Shown here: positions 1 through 11,431 of the stretch, in pieces
How the letters are laid out: every line of letters starts with the position of its first letter
Numbering within the stretch: the stretch's first letter is position 1
Source: Avena insularis
Lineage: Eukaryota; Streptophyta; Magnoliopsida; Poales; Poaceae
Length of the DNA: 64,000 nucleotides
Assembly: GCA_023614405.1 (NCBI GenBank)
Contig: CM042689.1
Span: 277,271,533 to 277,335,532 of the forward strand
Reading direction: 5' to 3'
The notes under the pieces: generated by a model
What the model was told of the DNA's origin: nothing
The model's database searches: none
The model's input: only the letters and a program-made list of their open reading frames with translations
Program-made: the position numbers and the translations under genes

Positions 1-947
1 TCAATCGTATCTCATATGACTCCTGTTGGTCGGGTGGTATCACATGTCCCAGCTCCCGTCCGACTTTTCTTCGAGCCCCACAACCGTTTTGATAGACCCG
101 TCTAGCTTACCGAGTATTTCCGCTATAAGAGTCCGACTCGAACCCACCTAGTCGGAAAGAATTGGCAGCACCTCAATTTTATGAGCCCACTACCAAAAAT
201 GTCCGACTTGTGATGGTGCAAACACTGGCGGGAAAACCGACTAGACCTTCTTTGAGGGATTAGATTTTACCGACTATCTAATAGAGGTAAAACAGAGACA
301 TATCAACAACACAAAATAAAGCAATTATAATGTGAAATGGTATGGCTCTCTTCATGGAGATCTCCATCTCCATAAAGCCTGTAATCCGACTCGTGCCAAC
401 TCTTGTCACTTGCCGTCTTACTTCATGTCGCCGACATGTACATCGACTTGCATGGCATCTGGGTTCTCCAAATAGCTACACTAGCTTAGTAAAGTAAATT
501 ACATAGAGAATCCGACACGCAGGTCGTTATACAATAAAATGATAGCACCTAGGCTCCTGCCGGCTGACAAAACTGTGATTCGCAGATCTTGTATGGATTA
601 CACACATACATCACATGCACATGAACCATACCGTTCGCAACTTCCTGCAAAGACAAGTTATGCATAGATACACTATCTACCAGCGTTGTGAAACTCGCAA
701 CGACATGTAAGGCGCTACGATAGGGTGAAGCAGGCGGTCCTGACCGGTAGGGGTATGTTGTTCCGTGACATTAGCAGTATGATCACGGAAATCAGATCTA
801 CCATTCCCCGAGTACAGTTGATCCAATCAACATCATACAAAACCGATCTATCTGATAGATCGATCACCAAAACAGCACATAGATCCAATCTATAGCAACC
901 CGCATATCACATATGCGAGATCTCGAGCCTAAAACCAGAAGCTATCT
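1..947 (-). mobile_element. Internal region of a short-LTR (TRIM-like) retroelement, non-coding
   Basis: This stretch lies downstream, on the minus strand, of a primer-binding site at 948-958 and a 125-bp LTR at 960-1084, so it reads as the 5' internal part of a minus-strand LTR element leaving the window on the left. No frame longer than about 70 codons occurs and no gag or pol motif is visible. It is unusually rich in CCGAC pentamers between 29 and 516. The short LTR and lack of coding fit a terminal-repeat retrotransposon in miniature or another non-autonomous derivative. The second LTR is outside the window, so this is inference. Confidence 0.45.
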
Positions 948-958
948 CTCTGATACCA
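948..958 (-). other. Primer-binding site, initiator tRNA-Met type
   Basis: On the minus strand this reads TGGTATCAGAG, the usual start of a plant retrotransposon primer site complementary to initiator tRNA-Met. One base separates it from the LTR end at 960. The twelfth base is A instead of the usual C. It fixes the orientation of the adjoining 125-bp LTR as a 5' LTR read leftwards. Confidence 0.65.
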
Positions 959-959
959 C

Positions 960-1084
960 TGTTGGGCCACGGAGATAAAACATTCCCTTTGGCCTTATTC
1001 ACAAACTTTGTGCTACCCATCCAACGTGACTGGGATGCTACTCCGCAGATCGATCTCGGCTTCTCCTCGTGGATTGGGCTAACA
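960..1084 (-). repeat. Short 5' LTR (125 bp), TRIM/SMART-like
   Basis: On the plus strand the segment starts TGTTGGGCC and ends GGGCTAACA, so on the minus strand it runs TGTTAGCCC to GGCCCAACA with TG...CA ends, directly followed by a primer site. The 125-bp length is far below the usual Copia or Gypsy LTR and is typical of miniature LTR elements. The right border is inferred from the TG...CA rule only, because the partner LTR is not in the window. It appears to have landed at the edge of the Copia LTR that begins near 1090. Confidence 0.5.
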
Positions 1085-1089
1085 CTCCA

Positions 1090-3166
1090 TGTGAAGGGAA
1101 TGTGCCCGAGAGGCAATAATAAAATGGTTATTATCTTATTCCTTGTTTATGATAAATGTTTATTTCTCATGCTATAATTGTATTAATTGGAAACATTAAT
1201 ACATGTGTGTTTAAGAAACAAATAAAGAGTTCCTAGTTATGCCTCTCATATAAACTAGCTTATTGATTAATAAGATGGTCAAGGTTTCTAAATCATGGAC
1301 ATTGGATGTTGTTAATAACGAGGTCACAACATTGGTGGAATGATGTGATGAATATTCATCCGAAGTATAGTAATACGATCAAAGTCATTATGTTTAAATT
1401 GCTATAACATCATTACAAGTAACTTTAGTCCTTAGACCATGAGATCATGTCAATCACTAACACATGAACAATAGATTGATAACATCAAACGTAACTTTAG
1501 TAAGAAACCGAGGTTATCGAACCAGTAGGAGGAAGGAAACGTCACAAACGTGTTGCAAGCAACGTGGAAACCTACACAACACAAACTCAAGACTTTCCCC
1601 CAACTAATAGTGAGGTTGTCACTCTCACCGGTTGCTGTAATAAAGGATTAACTGTATGGTGTGGAAGGTAATGGTTTGCAGCAAGTAAACAGGTAACAGT
1701 GGAAGATGTATCAATGGTAAAGATTGGACCGGGGTCCATAGTTCACTAGAGGTGCTCTCCTTAGATAAACAACATGGCATAAAGGGTAAACACCTTACAG
1801 CAGGGCAATTGACAGGAACTGAGCAAGGCATAATAATGTAATTACTAATCAGAAAGATCCTATGGGATTCGTTTGGGCAATACAACAAGACACATAGACC
1901 GCCATCCAACTACATCTATGACTAGAAGTCCACCATCAGGTTATCATCCGAACCCCCACCAGTATTAAGTTGCAATAAACAGACAACTGATTTAAGCAAA
2001 GTGTGTAAGGTAAACAATCCACTTGTTCCATGAACAAGAGACCGTTGTTTTCTCCCTAGTGGCAACAACACATCTACAACTGAAGATATTTCTGTCACTT
2101 CCCTTGGAAACTAGAGGCATGAACCCACTATCGAGCATAAATACCCCCTCTTGGAGTCACTAGCAACTACTTGGCCAAGATAGCTACTAACAATGGAGAG
2201 CATGCAAGATCACAAACAACACAGACATGATAGAATCAAATAGACAAAACCATTAATCAATATGACATAGTAATCTCAATATCCATCGGATCCCCGCAAA
2301 GACAACATGCATGATTACAAATATATTAGACCTTGATCATGAACGGAGCTCACAAGATCTATACATGAAAGCACAAGGAGGAGATACAACCATCTAGCTA
2401 CTACATGGACCCGTAGTCCAAGGTGGAACTACTCACGCTTCATACCAGAGAATAAGGTCTCCGGGATGATATCCCCTCCGGCAGGGTGCCGGGAAGAACT
2501 TCAGATCCCCCCGATCTAGGGATGATGGTGGCGGCGGCTACAGAAGGTTTCGTGGAGTTTTGATCGGGTGCCTAGGTTTTCTGCATCGGGGGCTTCTTAT
2601 AGGCGAAGGGGTGAGCCAGGAGGGCCACCATGGGGGCCACACCCTACCCAGGCGCGGGATGGGCCCACCCGTGCCCAAGGGGGTCTGGCCATCCTGTGGC
2701 GCCCCTCTGTCTCGTCTTCTGGCTTCGTGTCACCCACAGTAAAATATTGACTTTGGCTTTTCTCCTGTCCAATTCCGAGAATATTGATTTTCTGCCTTTC
2801 TAGAACCAAAAACAGAAGAAAACAGACAACTGGCACTGTGGCAACTTGTTAATAGGTTAGTTATAAAAAAGATATAAAAACACCTCAAAGTGTAGACAAA
2901 GCAAAGCAAATTAGATACTAAACAATCATGGAGCATCAAAAATTATAGATACGTTTCTGACGTATCATCGGACTTCTACACGATCTTGAGATCGGCAAGA
3001 GATCGACTACATCACCAACGAGTCCATACATGTAAAGATTTGTCGGTCTTCAAGGGTATGTATTCTTGATGTATATCCATCCGTTGATTGTATCTAGATA
3101 GATGGATCATGGTGTATACAATTTCCATCATAGGAATTTTTTGTTTTCTATGCTTCAAACTCAACA
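1090..3166 (+). repeat. Copia 5' LTR, shortened and interrupted
   Basis: The left part (about 1090-1498) carries the GTGCCCGAGAGGCAATAAT segment that I recognise as the start region of a common Triticeae Copia LTR family. The right part (2968-3166) ends CTCAACA directly before an initiator-Met primer site at 3168. Only about 0.6 kb of LTR remains against well over 1 kb usual for such families, so sequence was lost where the Athila-type LTR fragment 1499-2967 now lies. The plus orientation is fixed by the primer site. The exact left border is uncertain. Confidence 0.65.
1499..2967 (-). repeat. Athila-type (WHAM/Sabrina-like) LTR, truncated at one end
   Basis: On the minus strand it begins TGATACGTCAGAAACGTATC and is closely similar along its length to the LTR at 3208-4772, including the TATAAGA promoter box at 2595-2601. 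The other end starts abruptly at the conserved AGTAAGAAACCGAGG stretch and lacks about 100 bp of the LTR terminus. No target-site duplication is visible, as expected for a truncated copy. It splits a Copia LTR. Confidence 0.8.
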
Positions 3167-3167
3167 G

Positions 3168-3179
3168 TGGTATCAGAGC
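3168..3179 (+). other. Copia primer-binding site (initiator tRNA-Met)
   Basis: TGGTATCAGAGC lies one base after the LTR end CAACA at 3166. This is the exact 12-base initiator tRNA-Met primer site of plant Copia elements. Only about 28 bp of internal sequence follow before the Athila-type element 1 begins at 3208. Confidence 0.9.
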
Positions 3180-3207
3180 CGGATCTATGCGTATATACTT
3201 TGCACGG

Positions 3208-4772
3208 TGATGAGTGCAGCAGCTCCTTGTTGGGAGACCCCAAGAGGAAGGTATGATGAGCACAACAACAAGTTTTCCCTCAATTAGAAACCAAGGTTAT
3301 CGAACAAGTAGGAGGAAGGAAACGACTCAAAGGTGTTTCTAGCAACTTGGAGACCTGCACAACATAAACTCAAGACTTTGCCCCAACGAATCAGTGAGGT
3401 TGTCAATCTCACAGGTTTGCTGTAACAAAGGATTAGCTGTATGGTGTGGAAGTTAATGGTGGTTTGCAACAAGTAAATGGTAAACAATGGAAGATGTATC
3501 AATGGTAAAGATTGGAAAAGGGTCCATAGTTCTCTAGAGGTGTCCTCCTTAGATTAAAAAACATGGCATGAAGGGTAAACAAATTACAACAGGGCAATTG
3601 ATAGGACTGAGCAAGGCGTAACAATGCAATACTAGACATCAAGATCCTATGAGATTCGATTGGGAAATACAACAAGATCCATACACCTCCATCCAAATGC
3701 ATCTATGACTAGAAGTCCACCTTTGGGTTATCATTCGAACCCCCTCTAGTATTAAGTTGCAAGCAACAGACAACTGCTTTAAGCAAAGTGTGCAAGGTAA
3801 ACAATCCACTTGTTCCATGAACAAGAGACCGTTGTTTTCTCCCTAGTGGCAACATCACATATACAACCTTAGAGATTTATGTCACTTCCCTTAGATTCAA
3901 TAGAGGCATGAACCCACTATCGAGCATAAATACCCCTTCTTGGAATCACTAGCAACTACTTGGCCAAGATAGCTACTAACAACGGAGAGCATGCAAGATA
4001 ACAAATAGCACAAACATGATAGAATCAAATAGACAAAACCATTAATCAATCTGACATAGTAATCTCAATATCCATCGGATCCCCACAAACAGAACATGCA
4101 TGATTACAAATAGATGAGATCTTGATCATGAACGAAGCTCACAAGATCTAGACATGAAAGCATAAAGGAGGAGATACAACCATCTAGCTACTACATGGAC
4201 CCGTAGTCCAAGGTGGAACTACTCATGCTTCATACAGGAGGCTGGCATGGTGAAGCAGAAGGCCTCCCAGATGATCTCCCCTCTAGCAGGGTGCCGGAAG
4301 AGCTTCAGACCCCCCCTGATCTAGGGACGATGGTGGCGGCGGCTACAGATGGTTTCGTGGGATATTGATTGAGTACTTAGGGTTTAGGCATCGGGGGCTT
4401 CTTATAGGCGAAGAGGCGAGGCAGGAGGGCGGCCAGGGGGCCCACACACTGCGCCTCGTGGCCCAGGTTGGGGCCCGCGCCTGGGGGGTGCAGCCGCCCT
4501 GTGGCTCCCTCCGTCTCTCCTTTAGACTCCGTGTTCTCCTCGGTGAAATATTGACTTTGGATTTTGTCCCGTCCAATTCCGAGAATATTTCCTTAGTAGC
4601 TTTTATGGAACCAAAAATAGCAGAAAACAGGCAACTGGCACTGCGGCAACTTGTTAATAGGTTAGTACCAGAAAACATATAAAAACACCTCAAAGTGCGG
4701 ACAAAGCAAAGCAAAGTATATACTAAACAAGCATGGAACATCAAAAATTATAGATACGTTTCCGACATATCA
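3208..4772 (-). repeat. 3' LTR of Athila-type element 1
   Basis: A 1565-bp LTR, from TGATATGTCGGAAACG on the minus strand to ...CACTCATCA. It is the reference copy for the related LTRs at 1499, 11907, 24037, 47624 and 48815. It abuts a polypurine tract on its inner side, which makes it the 3' LTR. The minus-strand promoter box TATAAGA is at 4400-4406. Confidence 0.9.
4400..4406 (-). promoter_or_regulatory. LTR TATA box (TATAAGA)
   Basis: TATAAGA on the minus strand, preceded by GGCGAAG/CGCC context. It is repeated at the equivalent place in the related LTRs at 2595-2601, 13050-13056, 44604-44610 and 63153-63159 and, on the plus strand, at 10328-10334. This conservation supports it as the LTR promoter core. 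Confidence 0.6.
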
Positions 4773-4787
4773 AGCATCCCCAAGCTT
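4773..4787 (-). other. Polypurine tract of element 1
   Basis: AAGCTTGGGGATGCT on the minus strand sits directly before the 3' LTR start. The same tract adjoins the LTR of element 3 near 63527-63541. An internal duplicate occurs at 6771-6784. Confidence 0.75.
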
Positions 4788-7468
4788 AACTCCTGCTCAT
4801 CCTCGAGTAGATAAGTGATAAAAGAATAATTTTTGAGATGACATGCACCATCAAGATCAAGATCAAACCACTTGCAAGCGTTGAAAGCTGGGATCAAAGA
4901 ACGCTAAACATGAGCATGAAAGATGGAGTTCTAACAGTAAAACAAAGTAATTATGCATGCAAGATGAAAGGATACAAACAAAGATCATGAATAACATGCA
5001 TTAAAAGCGTTTGTTTGTTTCACATACAGAAAACATGGCATAGTGGCATTCAGCTTGTCCCTCATAGAGTAGCAAATAGTTGCATAGGACACCTTCAAAG
5101 TTCACAAGAGTGACTAGCTACAAATAGCACAAGAACAAGTAATATCAACAATATTCATCAATCAATAAGTTTTGGGACAATGCACATAGAACTAAGAATG
5201 GCAACTATGCTCTCTTAACTGGTGTCTAAAGGTAGAAGGTGGAGACTCAATATAAAAGTTGAAGAAAGGCCCTTCATAAAGGGAAGCAGGGATTTCAAGT
5301 CTCAAAAAGAGCTTCCAAAAATTATGGTACTTGTTAGCTTTCAGCCCTCATTGCCCCTATCATAAGCATCTTGAAGTGATTAAGGTTAAAGTGAACAAAC
5401 AATGGAATATACTCTTGACAAAGTATAAGTTGGCAATCTCATGTCCCTTGAATACGAGGGCCGCACCGCATGCTACTCAACTTTAGTCACTTGTAAGTTC
5501 TTGTCATAGTAAGTACATGTGTATCATAGAGAACCGACAACTGGGTACCCCTTGCATATGGTACAAGAGCTATCCCATAACCAAAATGACAAGGCAATCA
5601 GACAATGAGCATCTCAGCGATCTTTTTATTTGCTATTTGCATAGGTTTTTATTGAGGATGCTTCACAAATTGCTCATCATGGTGATGCTGCAAGTTTCCA
5701 CCATGATTAGGGATGGCTTAGGCTAGCGGCCTAGGCGTTTATCTAACACAAAATACATAACTCCATGGACTTACAAGCTCCCTTTTTATTTCACACCGGC
5801 GACATCCATAGACAAAAGAGCATGATATCAACTGTGTACAAAGTACAAGTGCAATGTTGAAAACGTTCCCCAAGACAACATGGTTCTGCTAATTCCAACG
5901 TATAAGTGCAAGCATATACAACATAGATGACACAAAGGTTCAAGTTTATTAAGGGCGAGAAAAATAAAGTGTGCCATCAAGTTTGTGAGAGCTTTAATCA
6001 CTAAGTTTTCCCATAACAATATACTTTTTTAATTGGAAGATAGATGAAAACAAGAATATACTTGGAATGGTGTAACACACCATGCATAGGAATTTATAGT
6101 GGACACTTTGGAATAACTTGGTTTCTTGGGAGTTGAAAGCATGAGTAGAGCTTACTCATACAAGTGGAGGCTAGCAAAAGACTGGGAGCGACCAACTAAG
6201 AGAGCAATAATGGCCATAATCATGCATAGCGAGAAAACATTACTAATAAAAGCATAGAGTGGTACTACAAGTCAAGGACTAAATGATCATAGAGGCAATG
6301 GTGACTTGTTCATAGTCATAACATGGTGTGAGCATGTGCCAAGTCAACCCAAACAAAGCATCAAAGGAGAATACCACAATACTATGATTTTGCATGCTAA
6401 ACCAACGCATGATTCCTTCAAGGCACACAAAGCAATCCCAATTGTTTGGAACAAGACATTCTACAGCAATAATCACTAAGCATAGGGTCAAAACAACACC
6501 TAGCATGACATGCTAAAGTCTAAGTCACAGTCAAAGCAAGCTCCCGTTTGCAAGAACTTTCTACTCATTTCCAACACCAATCAACTTATTTGAAACAACA
6601 CAGCGAGAACGGGGATCCAAACTATTTTATTCAAGAAAACTAAGCAAACTAAGCAAAGCAAACAAAAACTCAGACGCTCCAATAACAACACAACAGTGCA
6701 TGAAACAATAAAAACAAAGTGTCTAAAAAGACCTGAGCTTTTCACTGATGAAGAAGGGGATGCCTTGGGCATCCCCAAGCTTTGACACTTGTACCTCTTG
6801 GATATTACTTGGGGTGACACCGGGGTGGCATCCCTAATCTTGAGCTTTTGTCCATTCTTCATCTCATTACATCATTCTCTCTCTACACCTAAATTTTTTC
6901 CTTCATACAAAACTTCACACAATCTTCATTAGCAACATTAGTGTATTCAAAAGATAATAGACCCTTGGGTTTAGCTTTAGAGGAGCAAAACTTCCACTAA
7001 AAACACAAGCTACTGTAGCAATTCCCTCAAAAATCTCAATTTCCCAAAAAGTACCCAAAAAGGAATCAATAAGAAGCAAATGCAAATAATGGCAGAAATC
7101 TGTCAAAACAGACCAGCAGGTAGAAACCGATTTTTTTCGAAGATCTTATGTTGGTAAAATCAAAACGTGTTGAACTAACAAAAGTTATCTAACATAATGG
7201 GGGATTTATTCAAAAAAATTTAGCTCAATCCGACTTATAGAGACTCCTCGTGAATTTTTATGGTGGAGCACAAAAATATGTTTCGGTTCAGCAACTCCCC
7301 TAATCTTACTTCCCTCTTATTAGATATCATTATTGACACAAAAAGAAAACAAAAAGGATAAGGACAGGTCATTACTGAAGTAATAACTTCCAAGACTCAA
7401 GAAAACTCTTGGGTTATCTCCCAACAAGTACTTTTCTTGCCTTTAAGTTAGGCACAAGAAGCAAGAAA
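4788..7468 (-). other. Non-coding 3' region of element 1
   Basis: This is 2.7 kb between the gag-protease stop and the polypurine tract. No pol motif is visible. It is clearly homologous to 15607-17407 plus 22945-23190 (element 2), and its first part to 63542-64000 (element 3). It contains a hairpin with an embedded second polypurine tract at 6758-6784 and a small hydrophobic minus-strand frame at 6581-6862. That frame is also open in element 2 (17029-17343), but I do not treat it as a gene. Confidence 0.7.
6758..6784. repeat. Hairpin with internal copy of the polypurine tract
   Basis: GGGGATGCC, loop TTG, GGCATCCCC form a perfect 9-bp inverted repeat at 6758-6778. Positions 6771-6784 repeat GCATCCCCAAGCTT, the polypurine tract found at the 3' LTR border. 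The arrangement is preserved in element 2 at 17237-17263, with a third tract at 17309-17322. Confidence 0.7.
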
Positions 7469-9441
7469 TCAAGTATTTTCAAATGAAGAAGCATTAACAT
7501 CAAACCTTGCTTTCAAAGGAGGAGCAAAAAGAAACTTCTCTCTCCTCATAGGGAAGTGTTCAATACCTTTCTTGAATGGAAATTGATATTTAATGGTGTC
7601 TTCTTTCATATCAACGATGGCACCAACAGTTCTAAGAAAAGGTCTTCCCAAAGTAATAGGACAAGAAGCATTGTATTCAACATCCAAAACATAGAAATCA
7701 ACATGAACATAAGCATTGTTAACCATGATGAGAACATCATTAACACTCCCCATGAGTTTCTTCTTAGCATTATCATTAAGTGGGACATCCAAATAACAAT
7801 CTTCCAAAGATGGAAAATCAAGCATTTCATAAATCTTCCTAGGCATAATAGAGACACTAGAACCAATATCACATGAAGATTTGAGATCAAAGTCATTCAC
7901 TTGCATATTAATAATGGGTTCCCAACTATCTTCTACTTTCCTAGGAATAGAAGCTTTGTGTTTCAACTTCTCTTCCTTAATTTTAACAAGATCATCTGTA
8001 ATGTGTTTGGTGAAAGCAACATGCATATCACTAGCATCAAGACTTCTAGCAAGCTTTTGCAGGAACATAATCACTTCAGAAATATTACTACCATCAAGAT
8101 CAAAATCAAACTTAGCATCACTAGTAGTAGACTCATTGGGCTTAGGCATTGTAGGAGGAGGAATATGGACTTCTTGTGGTTTAGTGGCATCCATATTGGT
8201 GGTGGTGATGGTGAACACACTATTGTTTCTAGAAATTTCATCTTCTCTTTCCCACTTAGCATGAAGTTGGGCTAATAGTCTAACATTTTTATCAATAGTA
8301 ACTTGTATGGCATGAGGAGCAGCAAAGGTACTTTCCATGGTTTCAGGTTTAGCAGCCATTTTATTAATGAAAGAGGACTGTGCTTCAGACAAAGAGGAAA
8401 TATTTTTCTCAACATTTAAAAGCTTTTCCTCCACAGTCTTGTTGAAAGTGGTTTGTTTACTCATAAAAGTCTTTGAGCATGACTTCAAGTTCACAGGGAG
8501 AACTTCTAGCATTGTTGTAGGAGTTTCCATAGGTATTGCCATTATTAGGAGGATAAGGCCTATAATTGTTGTTACTACCAAAATTATTCCTATAGGCATT
8601 GTTGTTGAAATTGTTGTTTCTAATGAAGTTCACATCAACTTGCTCTTCTTGAGCAACAAAAGAGGCTAAGGGAACATTATTAGGATCTAAAGGAGCTTTC
8701 CCATTAACAAGCATAGCCATGATAACATCAATCTTATCACTCAAAGAGGAGGTTTCTTCAATATAATTTACCTTCTTACCATGTGGAGCTCTCTCAGTGT
8801 GCCATTCAGAATAATTAACCATCATATTATCAAGGAGTTTTGTTGCAGCACCCAAGGTGATGGTCATAAAGGTACCTCCAGCAGCTGAATCCAATAGGTT
8901 TCTTGAAGAGAAGTTCAAACCTGCATAAAAAGTCTGGATAATCATCCAAGCAGTAAGTCCATGAGTGGGACAATTCTTAACCAAAGATTTCATTCTTTCC
9001 CAAGCTTGAGCAACATGTTCATTATCAAGTTGTTTAAATTCATAATATCACTTCTCATAGATGTAATCATAGCAGGAGGGTAGTACTTTCCAATAAAATC
9101 ATCTTTGCACTTAATCCAAGAATCAATACAATTTCTAGGAAAGGATAGCAACCATTCTTTAGCTTTTCCTATCAAAGAGAAAGGAAACAAATTGAGTTTA
9201 ATAATATCTCCATATACATCCTTATAGTTTTGCATCTCACAAAGTTCAAGTTATTGAGATGGACAGCAGCATCATCAGAACTAGCACCAGAAAATTGCTC
9301 TCTCATCACAAGATTCAACAAACCAGGCTTAATTTCATAAAAGGTAGCATCATCAGCAGGTGGAGCAATAGGAGTTCTTAGGAAATCATTGTTGTTTGTG
9401 CTAGTGAAGTCACACAACTTGGTGTTCTCAGCAGAGTTCAT
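7469..9441 (-). pseudogene. Athila-type gag-protease gene, frameshifted
   Basis: The frame starts at 9441 (MNSAENTKL...) and the coding signal then moves between frames near 9240, 9000 and 8500, ending at 7469. The middle part has capsid-like sequence (around 8990-9235, with IGKAKEWLLSFP). It is followed by an Asn-rich linker without a zinc knuckle that I can see, then a retroviral-type aspartic protease core CDIGSSVSIMP and a GRPFLR segment in the last third. In the known Athila arrangement this would continue into reverse transcriptase. Here the protein simply ends, so pol was lost or the family is a gag-protease derivative. At least three frameshifts make this copy inactive. The lineage call is confident; the exact frameshift positions are approximate. 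Confidence 0.8.
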
Positions 9442-9659
9442 TTTGGCAAAAAGTGGGGCAAGCCAAAACAGCAGCAGCAACTAGAGCAAGGACTATTTTT
9501 TTGTATTTTTGATCAGAGAAAGCAAACCAAACTAAACTATTTTGTGGAGTTTTTGATAAAAAGAGGCAAACAAAACAAAGAAAAAGAAACTAAGCAAACC
9601 AAAAACAAAGTAAATAGAAAGGTTGAGAAGGACTCCCCTTGTGAAGACGTTCTTAGCCT

Positions 9660-9676
9660 CCCCGGCAACGGCGCCA
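9660..9676 (-). other. Primer-binding site, tRNA-Asp type (element 1)
   Basis: The minus strand reads TGGCGCCGTTGCCGGGG, complementary to the 3' end of plant tRNA-Asp including CCA. A 10-nt spacer (9677-9686) separates it from the LTR. This primer is characteristic of the Athila lineage. Confidence 0.85.
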
Positions 9677-9686
9677 GAAAAAGGCT

Positions 9687-9960
9687 TGATGAGTGCAGAA
9701 GCACCTCGTTGGGGGACCCCAAGAGGAAGGTATGATGAGCATAGCAACAAGTTTTACCTGAGTTAGAAACCAAGGTTATCGAACCAGTAGGAGGAAGGAA
9801 ATGACTCAAAGGTGTAGATATCAACTTGGAGACCTGCACAACACAAACTCAAGACTTTGCCGCAACGAATCAGTGAGGTTGTCAATCTCACTAGTTTGCT
9901 GTAACAAAGGATTAACTATATGGTGTGGAAGGTAATGGTGGTTTGCAACAAGTAAATGGT
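9687..9960 (-). repeat. 5' LTR of element 1, truncated
   Basis: Matches the first part of the LTR at 3208-4772 (plus-strand order, up to about its position 3482), then stops exactly where the plus-strand Sabrina-like LTR starts. The missing 1.3 kb does not reappear after that element, so a later deletion removed it. Confidence 0.85.
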
Positions 9961-11421
9961 TGATACGTCGTAAACGTATCTATAATTTTTGATGCTCCAT
10001 GCTTGTTTAGTATCTACTTTGCTTTGCTTTGTCTACACTTGGAGGTGTTTTTATATGTTTTCTGGTACTAACCTATTAACAAGATGCCACAGTGCCAGTT
10101 GCATGTTTTCTTCTGTTTTTGGTTCCAGAAAGGCAGAAAATCAATATTCTCGGAATTGGACGGCAGAAAAGCCAAAGTCATTATTTTCCCGGAGCAACAC
10201 GGAACCACGAACGAGAGTTGGAGGAGGACACTAGGGTGGCCGCACCCCCCTAGGCGCGAGCAAGCCCTGGTGGCGCCCACAGGGGGTGTGGGCCCCCTGG
10301 CCCTCCACCGACCTTGCCTCCTTCGCCTATAAGAATCCTCCGACCCAAAAACCCTAAATCATCGACCAGAAAGCCACGAAAAGTTCCACTGTGCCATCAC
10401 CACCGAAGGGGAGATTCGGGGGACAGAAAGTCTCTGTTCCGGCACCCTACCGGGACGAGGAAGTGCCCCCGGAGCCATCTCCATCGATCTCCACCATCAT
10501 CTCCATTACCGTTGCTAATTCCCATAATGAGGAGGGAGTAGTTCTTCCTAGAGGCTAAGGGCTCTACCGGTAGCTATGTGTTCATCTCTCTCTCTATGCA
10601 TGATCTTGTTATGGTCATGAGCTTTTTAATCTGGTATATCTACCTTGCTACTCAAGTGCTTCAATAGATTTCTGCTATCCCCACGTGTGTGTAAGTGACA
10701 GCGTGCATATCGTGGTGGCACTTAGGCTAGAGATTACATAAATACTCATCGTGCTTTAATAGATCTATGCTTTTCCCCACGTGTGTGACAGTGACAGCGT
10801 GCACACCGTGTGTGGTACTTAAGCTAGATTACATATATATTCATGAGTTATATTTGGAGTTGGATGTATTTATGAAATTGTGGTGTTTGTTGGAACCATA
10901 TAGCCAGTGTGGGGTTATCTAGATTGGGAAAGGCGGACTTTGAGGTGTGCTGTTATAGCCCTACCATGGATTAGACTGTCCAACCGAAGAGTAGTTAAGA
11001 GTAGTATCATGAAGAGGATATTTATATGAGAGGGTGTTCACTAGTGAAAGTATGATCCCTAGGCCTTGTTTCTAAGCATTGAAACACTGTTTGCATCTAG
11101 ATCTGTTGCATGTTTGCTTGCTTCCAGTCTTTACCTCATCGTCAAGCTATTTTCTATTACCGTTACCACTTGTATTTCACTATCTCTTCGTCGAACTAGT
11201 GCACCTATACACTTGACAAGTGTATTGGGTGTGTTGGGAACACAAGAGATTTCTTGTATCTTGATTGCAGGATTGCTTGAGAGGGAATACCTTTGACCAC
11301 TTCCTCCCTGAGTTCGATAAACCTTGGGTAATCCACTTACGGGAAACTTGCTGCTGTTCTACAAACCTCTACACTTGGAGGCCCAACAACTGTCTACAAG
11401 AATAGAAGTGCGTAGACATTA
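9961..11421 (+). repeat. 5' LTR of Sabrina-like element
   Basis: A 1461-bp LTR starting TGATACGTCGTAAACGTATC and ending ...GTGCGTAGACATTA (expected CATCA, decayed). Its first 400 or so bases are nearly the same as the start of the minus-strand WHAM-like LTRs, through the TATA box, and it then diverges. The CCCACGTGTGTG...GTGACAG segments near 10680 and 10775 are two diverged copies of one motif. Confidence 0.85.
10328..10334 (+). promoter_or_regulatory. LTR TATA box (TATAAGA)
   Basis: TATAAGA within CGCCTATAAGAATCC, at the same place relative to the LTR start as in the minus-strand related LTRs. It is the likely core promoter of the element. Confidence 0.6.
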
Positions 11422-11431
11422 AGCTATTTTC

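Larger units (their letters stand above)
3208..9960 (-). mobile_element. Athila-type Gypsy element 1 (gag-protease only)
   Basis: A minus-strand LTR retrotransposon with a full 3' LTR (3208-4772), polypurine tract (4773-4787), a long non-coding 3' region, a decayed gag-protease gene (7469-9441), a tRNA-Asp primer site (9660-9676) and a truncated 5' LTR (9687-9960). Nothing resembling reverse transcriptase, RNase H or integrase lies in the 2.7 kb between the protease and the 3' LTR, so the copy is non-autonomous by structure. The 5' LTR is cut where the plus-strand Sabrina-like element begins. Lineage: the primer type and the CDIGSS protease motif fit Athila. Confidence 0.85.

Noticed and set aside
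6581..6862. Small hydrophobic minus-strand ORF, also open at 17029-17343
   Set aside because: The roughly 88% identity of the translations is what DNA similarity of the two copies would give anyway. There is no sign of coding selection, and it lies over the hairpin and tract.
7556..8669. Plus-strand ORFs of 106-127 codons opposite element 1 gag
   Set aside because: Antisense shadows of the gag-protease coding bias; no domains.
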